A model generated the notes under the pieces. It searched no databases. It saw only the letters and a program-made list of their open reading frames with translations, and had not been told where the DNA came from. Positions 57,316 through 64,000 of a DNA stretch of 64,000 bases are shown piece after piece. A program made the translations under genes and the position numbers. Source of the stretch: Apophysomyces variabilis (taxonomy: Eukaryota; Mucoromycota; Mucoromycetes; Mucorales; Mucoraceae). The first letter of the stretch is position 1; the number at the start of each line of letters is the position of its first letter. The stretch covers positions 31,818 through 95,817 of the forward strand of contig MZZL01000035.1 of assembly GCA_002749535.1 (NCBI GenBank). Reading direction: 5' to 3'.

Positions 57316-60300
57316 TTATGTAGATTTTGTCCTTTTAACTTTTGTATTAGCCTTTATAGTGCGTTTTCTTTTTGTGCCTATGTTTAAATTGGTATGAGGC
57401 TGGGCTTGGCCTAACCTTTCCCAATAGGCGGCCACTGTGGAAGCATCCATGAAATTTTTATAAGGTTCCCAAGTATCTTATTCAGGTGGATAGTTTTTCC
57501 ATCTAACTTTGTAATGATATTGACCGTTTTCAATTTCTTCATGTGCTACAATATTTTCCACTTTATACACTTGATCAGCAGGGATGATTTCATCCTGCGA
57601 TATCAATTTTAATTGTGATGGTGGAATATCAATAGGCAGTAATTCTCCTTGCTCGTCTCTGAGCACATAGGAGCCACCCCTTGTTTTATGCACAATAGTG
57701 AATAGTCCTTCATACGCTGGATCTAACTTTCTTTTCCTTTGTCTTACGCGCTTCATGATGTGACTGTTGATAGAAAAGTCTACTATATTGTGGGTGGTGT
57801 CAAAATTGCCCTTTTGCCTGTTTGTTGTTGCTTCTATACATTCAACAATCGCTGGAAACACTACCTCAGACATATGTTCAATTCACTTGAGCAAGTCTTG
57901 GCGGCTCATCAGTGGCAAACCTTCCTCTTTACAATAGTCTTCAAAGTTGTTTATCTTACAAGCAAACATCAGTGAGAATGGTGTGGTGTCAAGGCGTTTT
58001 GACACTTTTACATTCATTGCCAGCTGGACACCTGGAACGTAAATGTCCCAGTCTTTGTGCACACCCTGTATTCTCTTTCTAATTGCCTGTGTGGATGTAT
58101 GTACCCACTTTTTAGCAGCACCGTTTGCTTGTAGATAGTATGGGGTGACCAAGTGATGGTCTAAACCAGAAGCTCTTGTGAATCTCTTTATCAGCTTATT
58201 GACAAACTCACTGCCATTGTCTGACTGTAATATGCATGGTAGTCCAAAGTCACAAAATACCTGTACCAATATTCTTACAATAGTATATGATTGTTTGTCA
58301 GGTATAGGCCGCAGTATACAGAAGCGTGTGCATATATCTACCAGTATCAAGAGATAGTTGTTCCCTTGTATAGACGTAGTTAAGGGACTACATAGATCGA
58401 GTGCCCAATGGTCACCAGGAACATAAGCACAGATTGGACGAAGAAGATTGTAACTGCTTCTAGCAATGTTATACTTCTGGCATTCTCGGCAGCTTTTTAC
58501 AATTTCAACAGCATCGTCCTTTATTCTAGGCCAGTGAAGTCCATTGTTATGTATGGCTTTTACGATGGCTTCAGCAGCAAAGTGGCCAAATAAGTGTGCT
58601 TTCATGAGAATTTCCTTTCATTCCTCTTCTGGTGGTTCCATTGTATCCCTAAGCACTTTCACTGTGCGACTTATTTTAGACTTTTCTTGAGCTTTATCAT
58701 GTTCATTTTGTTCGTTTAAGATGGCTGTTGTGGTTTTACGGACCTTACCCCCCTCCAGCGTTGGTTCAGTGGAGAACAGACGCAACAAGTGGTCAGGCAA
58801 TACATTTTTCAAGCCTGGCAAGTATACTACGTCAAATGTATAGTCCAAGAGGGTGTCTAACCATTTGATCATCATTAAATTGGTATCTTTCTGAGTGTGC
58901 AGGTATAGGAGTGCCTTATGATCTGTGTATAGGGTGAACAGAGCACCCCATAGGTATTTGTGGAATTTCTTAAAGGTGAAAATGACTGCGAGCAGTTCAT
59001 GCTTAGTCACAGAGTAATTTTTCTCTGATTTTGTTAGGGCACGCGCCATGAATCCTACAATGTGGCGTTCCTTGTCCTTCTTTTGATATAGGACGGCGCT
59101 GATACCATCGTTGGAGGCGTCAGTTGCCAAATGAAAAGGTAAGCTCAAGTCAACATATCATAGTACAGAGGCATGGGTGATGGCATATTTGATAGCATTA
59201 AATGCTGTATCATGCCTATGAGTCCAGATGGCTTGCAGCTTACCAGCATTACGTAAAGCATCTAAGGGGGCTGTCAAATGTGATACATTAGGGATATGAT
59301 CTCTGAAGTAATTGACAATGCCAAGGAAGCGTTGAATGTCTTTGCCAGTGCGTGGGCATGGCCATTCTTGAACATTGGTCACTTTTTTAGAGTCCAGGGA
59401 TACACCTTTCTCCAAAACACAGAATCCCAAAAGATAAGTGAAATTTTGTGCAAAGTGGCATTTATCCGCGTTAAGGACAAGATTGACTTTAGTAAGACGC
59501 TCAATGACCATGCAGACATGTTCACTATGCTCGTTGAGCAACTTGGAAAAAATCATAATATCATCAACAAAGGTAGTGACAAATGGGAGACCTTCAAACA
59601 GGATAGCCATGACATGTTAGAATTTAGCCAAAATTGGTTTTAAGCCGAATGGACAACCTACAAACATGTATTGTTGACCAGAGACTGAAGTGAAAGTGGT
59701 CTTATGGCGATTGGCCTTATAAAGTCTGAATCAATGAAATGTATTAGATAAATCAAGAGTGCTGAACACTTTAGATCCGGCCAATTTCTCAAAGATAGTG
59801 CGTATGAGAGGCAAGGGATATTTATCATCTAGTAGATATCTGTTGATATGGCGAGGGTCTAGACAAAGACGTTTGCCTACCTTCTTTCCTGTAGCATCTT
59901 TTTTAGGTGCAAAAGTGAGGGGACTGTTCTAACGGTTGTCTATGTTGGATGGTACCTTGGTGATGATACCATTTTTGTACCATTTTTATACAGCTTCCTC
60001 CATAAGGGGTTGCAATTTGATTGGGAACTCATATTGCCGTCAATAACATGCGACATCAGGAGGGGTAGGTAAGTGGATAACTGATTCAGGCATGGTGCAG
60101 AAAGCGCCAGTTGGTATGGCTGTGTTTTCCTGCAATAAAGGTTTTATTTTTTCCATGAATGAATTCATTTCTTCTGGAGTGCCCGCTGGGGCTGCATTCA
60201 GTTTGTATGGTGCGTCTTGAACTTCTTCTTCAACCTGCTTTTCTGGAATAGTCTAGGAGGTAGCGAGTCCAACATATCCAATACCTAGTTTGCTCATCAA

Positions 60301-61494
60301 ATCAGTGCCAATGCTCACTGGGTGCTTTTTGGCTAAAGACATAATCTCAAAGTTATGTTTGTAGACTTTCCCATTATAAAATATTTGCACGTGTTTTACA
60401 TAGCCTATACGTTTCACTGTATGATCATTGGAAGCAAGTTGAATATGACCAACAGCTTTATTTATATTTAAACATAATTTATTAACAAAGTTTAAATCAA
60501 TAGCCGAAAAATTGGCCCCTCCATCCATCAAGGCAAAGACTTGTTGCCATTCTATGATTATGGGGGTTAATACTTCGTCATTGATATCTTGTTTTAAGGA
60601 CTTACATGGCAATGTGTCCATAATGACATTGCTGTCATAATCGTTCAGATTGGTTGTGTCTGTGGGTTTTTCTGCTGCACAGTTCATCAAGGGTTTTTTT
60701 TCAATTTGGCCTTTCACCAATTTTTTGAGATATTCTCTGCACTTGTAGCCGTGCTTCCATGGGCATTGACAATGATGGCATGCCTTCTTTGTTTTGTTTT
60801 CAGTACCTTCATAGTTTGTTTTTGCTTTCTTGTTTCCATTGGAAAACTGCTCTTTGGCACTGTATTGCCTTTTGCTGTGTTTAGCTAGTTTCATTGCTGA
60901 CACTAACTGGCATACTTCTTCCAGATCTGTAGGTAGCTGCCGTCCATACTGGTTCACAATGGCCGTAATAGCCTGTTCTGCATACCGCGGGGTAAGTGAG
61001 GAGAGAAAAATGATTATCAAGAGATCTCCATCTGGCATGCCTGCCTCGAGACATCGTTGTTGAAATTTTGCCACATAAGCATCCAGAGATTCCTTGTCGG
61101 CCTGGTGCATGCGGACAACATCTTGCATAGATCAGAATTTTTGCACCTGTGTGTCATACTTTTCCAAAATTAGGTTTTTGATGACTTTCCAGATAATATG
61201 GCCTTCTTGGTGTCATAATTGATTGTTGAGCCAGAGGTTTTGTAAGTCACTTAAGCACCTGCACAAGAGTCTCTTCCAATCTTGTTCAGCTTCTAAACCA
61301 TGTGCCTCAAGTTCATCTTCAAAAGCACGCACAAAAGCAGCTGCAGAATTGTGCACAACTTTCTTCAGATGCCATTTATAGGATCCTGCGAGCTGCAGAG
61401 CTGGGAGATCTTTTGGGACAATTGGAGGACGTAACTGGTTGTTATGGTCAGTTACTGTAGACCGTTGTTTGATTTGTGAAATCTCTTTGTGCAT
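57316..61494 (-). pseudogene. Gag-Pol polyprotein of Ty3-3 with chromodomain
   Basis: Gag core at 61494-61213 (PALQLAGSYKWHLKK) continues at 61128 (MQDVVRMHQADKESLDAYVAK), with CHHCQCPWKHGYKC zinc-knuckle-like residues near 60770. Protease: FALMDGGANFSAIDLN (60540; DTG replaced by DGG). RT: FSTLDLSNTFH (59740), GCPFGLKPI (59640) and FVDDIMIFS (59560). RNase H: ATDASNDGISAVLY and TDHKALLYL. Integrase: HFAAEA...CRECQKY, WALDLCS, QSDNGSEF and GAAKKW. The chromodomain has VYKVENIVAHEEI and YKVRWKNYPPE, a TAA, then DTWEP. The final stop is at 57316-57318. More stops and frameshifts than Ty3-1 or Ty3-2, and the protease active site and integrase Glu context (AKKW for AERW) are altered. Confidence 0.9.
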
Positions 61495-61764
61495 ATAAAA
61501 CTCTAAGCGGAGTGGATATGCCTTTCTCCAAGCTATATGAGATTTCTCAAGAAAGTTTTAGGCTTCCTTTAATTTACTTAGCATGCTATGACACTTATCT
61601 GATCCAGGTTGTTCAATGGTGGCCACTAAGTAGGCCTTTTCCAAACTGGACACCTTTTCTTTTAATGCTTTAAAGGCAGTGATCGCGGTACAAACTGGAT
61701 CAGCATGTATGGAACTATGCGCACCCTCAACTATGGGTTGTACCTGAGTTTTAGGTAGGGATCA

Positions 61765-61945
61765 GCAAGAATGAATATGAATGAATAAACGAATATTCGT
61801 TTCTATTTGAATAATTTTTTGGATATTCTTATTCGTTCACTAAGCAAATGTGAATATTCTCATTCATTTGAATAAACAGACGAATATTCTTAGCTTATTT
61901 GAATAATAGAGGCAATATTCATATTCGTTCAATTATTTGTCATTG
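61765..61945. repeat. hAT-3 subterminal repeats (GAATATTCG)
   Basis: About ten copies of GAATATTCG, GAATATTC or ATTCGTT words in both orientations, the central unit being palindromic. Confidence 0.65.
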
Positions 61946-62199
61946 TATGTAGAAATTATAAGCGAGTAATGTTCTCAATCTTATAATTAAAGACAATGCC
62001 ATTGTGTTATTATCGCTTTAACAAGGCTAATTGGTAACATGAAGTTGGCAAAAGGTTTTCTGAGAGCGAATGTAACAGCAAGTTAAACGAACTCTAAATG
62101 AGCCCTTGAAGCTTAAGAGAAAAGTAAGAGCAAAATCACTTGGGAAAAGACATTTCGCAAAAAAGAATAGAGAAGTAATGTTTTACAGTCTAAAAAGCT

Positions 62200-63620
62200 T
62201 TATTCAGTAGAGAGTAAAGTTTTACTCCAGGAATCTACTAAAACACTTTTCTGAATTGTTTCTGGCAACAAATGATTGCGCTGAAATGGAGTGAAAAACT
62301 TGGCGTGCAAAAAGCACTGTTTAGAAGGAGCAGAAGATGCTAGAATGGACAAATACTTATGGGCCATTCCAGCCATTTGCAGCCACTGAACACTGCGACT
62401 TCGCCAGTACTCAAGTATGTTGGTATCCTCAACTGCTCTTGGCTCTGCTATATACTCGGCCAACTGATCCTGACGTGGTTGACTCTGAAACAGGCGGAAA
62501 CCAGGCGTTTAGGTGACGTTTTCATGACGCGTAACGCGAAATTCCTTCTTCCAAGTTCCAGTCACATCGCGCCTTGCTTGCTCAATGTATTCGGGCTCCC
62601 ACTCTTGATTGCTCCACCATTAGAACTTGGCGCGAGGATCCAGCGATGTGGTAATTGAATACACTGGTATTCCTGTACGCGCATAATACTTTTGCAATTT
62701 GTTTTGTGCTACTTCAGTTCCGTATTGCAGCACGGAACAATCCTAAAAAGGTCAACAACTGTCAGCGTCATTCCTTACAGTAACAGTTCAATCATACCTT
62801 TCCTCCATTATTGCGGTAATCCTCAAGATGATCCATCAACACGTTGTATCCAATGACTGTACTTGATAGAGAAGGATACTGTTCACTACCAAGTATTCTT
62901 GTCAGTTCAGAAAACGGTTTCAGCAATGTGTGGAGCTCTTGTAGGACTTGCCATTCTCGTTCACTTAGATGGTATGATTCCAGCTCCAGAATGCTACTGT
63001 AGGTCATGTTGTAAGCATGGTGCATTTCCATTGCCCGTTCAATCATAGCATAAGTGGAATTCCAGCGGGTTTTAACGTCAAGAATGAGCTCCTTCACCAC
63101 CGTTTGGTTTTCATTCATTTCATTTGCATCTTCCATTTCTAGGGTTGAGCTTGCTTTTTGGATGGCTTTGCCACAGTCGCAATAGTGCTCAAGTCATTGT
63201 GGGGAAGAGCGAATCTTATTAACACCATTTTGCAAGTGACGTAATAGGGCACCTTTAAACAAAGGTTTTGAGAAATTTTGTAAGATACATGAAAGCTAAG
63301 CAAGACTTACCTGGGTGGTCCTGTTCGGAAGGATCAATAATAGGATTGCTATTGTTCATCTCTTGGTTGTTGTCTTCAGGAGCATCAGCGCCAAGAGTAT
63401 CACCAATGATTGCTTGCATGAATAAGTTCATGACGTGGGCAATACAGGGAATACAGTTTTGATCTGCTTGGAAAATGTTGGAAGATACTTCTTCTTCAAT
63501 TCTCTTAGCCATCGCGATCATGTTGCTAGCATTGTCAGTGCAGTGCCCCCCTGCTATTGTCAACCCCTGCTTATTTTCAACGATTTTCAGATTCCTGAGA
63601 AAACACTTATAAAAATTTTC
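62200..63620 (-). pseudogene. hAT transposase, hAT-3, partial
   Basis: Reading minus-strand: LKIVENKQGLTIAGGHCTDNASNMIAM-type sequence (63610-63490) is the DNASN block of the hAT core, followed by NCIPCIAHVMNL (63450). LDVKTRWNSTYAMIERAM (63090) and YPSLSSTVIGYNVLMDHL (62890-62830) follow after a GT-AG intron. The C-terminal dimerisation block has YLSILASSAPSKQCF (62360; ERVF of other hATs replaced by KQCF) and RNHLLPETIQ. Frameshifts lie between 62790 and 62465. The BED finger and start should lie upstream, possibly beyond the window. Confidence 0.8.
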
Positions 63621-63799
63621 AATCCCTCACTAATTTCATGATTCAATGTCTATAGGGGGGTTGAAACGAAATCGGGGTTTTCTTTAAAAAGCAAAATATT
63701 AGCCTACTCCCCAAACTGAAGGCAGTTTATAACGCGTTTATTGTTTAGAAAAATGTGAAGTAATCAAAGATTGTGTTTGATTTTGAAGACACTCTTGAT

Positions 63800-63999
63800 G
63801 AAGTTCATCCCGTAACACTCACAGTTGGTTCTTCAGCTCTCCATGAGTGTCATCATCAAGAAAAAATATAACCTCATTGACCTTCATAAGCTTTTCTTTC
63901 GTTGAGAGCTTGACAACACAATCATCATCATCTCTTTTTTCTTCTTGTCGTGCCTCCTTTTCTATAGCATCAATCTCTTTTTCCAGTAAGAGGATATCA
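63800..63999 (-). pseudogene. Charged coiled-coil coding fragment at window edge
   Basis: A minus-strand frame open at the window end encodes a Glu/Lys/Asp-rich helix (EKEIDAIEKEARQEEKRDDD, then STKEKLMKVNEVIFFLDDD) to a TGA near 63828, continuing in frame after it. Not recognised. It could be hAT-3 N-terminal sequence or a different element, because CAACCCCTGC and TTTCAAC words between 63556 and 63660 hint at another insertion. Confidence 0.35.
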
Positions 64000-64000
64000 A

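Larger units (their letters stand above)
57001..61755 (-). mobile_element. Ty3/Gypsy chromovirus 3 (Ty3-3), 5' side interrupted
   Basis: The 3' LTR (57001-57281) and a polypurine tract (CTGGAGGGGGATAA, minus strand) are present. Coding runs to about 61494. hAT-3 begins at 61756 in the 5' region, so the 5' LTR should lie beyond the window end. Confidence 0.85.
61756..64000 (-). mobile_element. hAT-3 element, continues beyond window
   Basis: Begins TAGGGATCAGC at 61756, the same terminal word as hAT-1 (TAGGGATCGTC). The preceding 8 bp are GTTTTAGG. The other end is outside the window. Confidence 0.75.

Overview
The window looks like eukaryotic, probably fungal DNA. Evidence: AT-rich sequence, short GT-AG introns of about 50-70 nt inside the transposase genes, Ty3/Gypsy chromoviruses, and hAT, CACTA, pogo and IS630-like transposons together. 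The protein style suggests an early-diverging fungus (Mucoromycota-like), but that placement is inference. I found no convincing host gene, tRNA or rRNA. Essentially all 64 kb is nested mobile elements.

Layout. 1-1396: foldback element with ~370-bp inverted arms and TTAA borders. 2405-3212: decayed copy of a small uncharacterised 'companion' gene. 3774-6677: IS630/Tc1-like element with 25-bp inverted repeats and TA duplication, sitting at the 3' end of a divergent TNP2-type transposase (6680-9347). 9952-11161: Ty3/Gypsy protease-RT fragment cut by the left end of a CACTA element (CACTA-D, 11162-12862), itself cut by hAT-1 (12863 to about 15717). 16584-29800: 5'-truncated CACTA-B1, carrying Ty3 element 1 (18890-24410) inside a TNP2 intron and hAT-2 (25318-28870). 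29801-34901 plus 34902-56815: a second copy, CACTA-B2, whose 5' part is inverted. B2's 3' part carries a LINE (36117-54052), which holds a complete 6950-bp CACTA-A (38238-45187) and Ty3 element 2 (45351-51169). A pogo/Tigger element (54066-56269) sits at the LINE's right target duplication. 57001 to the window end: Ty3 element 3, interrupted by hAT-3 (from 61756), which runs off the window.

How the genes work together. CACTA-A and CACTA-B2 share a two-gene plan: a multi-exon TNP2/EnSpm-type DDE transposase with an N-terminal C2HC finger, and, divergently transcribed across a shared promoter region, a small ~240-aa companion protein. Both genes sit between arrays of a near-palindromic subterminal motif (CACTAAAAGTAGTG). 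By analogy with plant En/Spm, where TNPD cuts and TNPA binds subterminal repeats, the companion may be the subterminal-binding partner. That role is inferred.

Most notable structure: the inversion in CACTA-B2 has one breakpoint exactly at the 3' terminus of B1 and the other exactly at the 5' terminus of B2, with a CTT/AA(G) 3-bp duplication at the junctions. This is the product expected from reversed-ends ('alternative') transposition using the ends of two neighbouring elements. Most coding sequences are broken, largely by C:G to T:A type nonsense changes.
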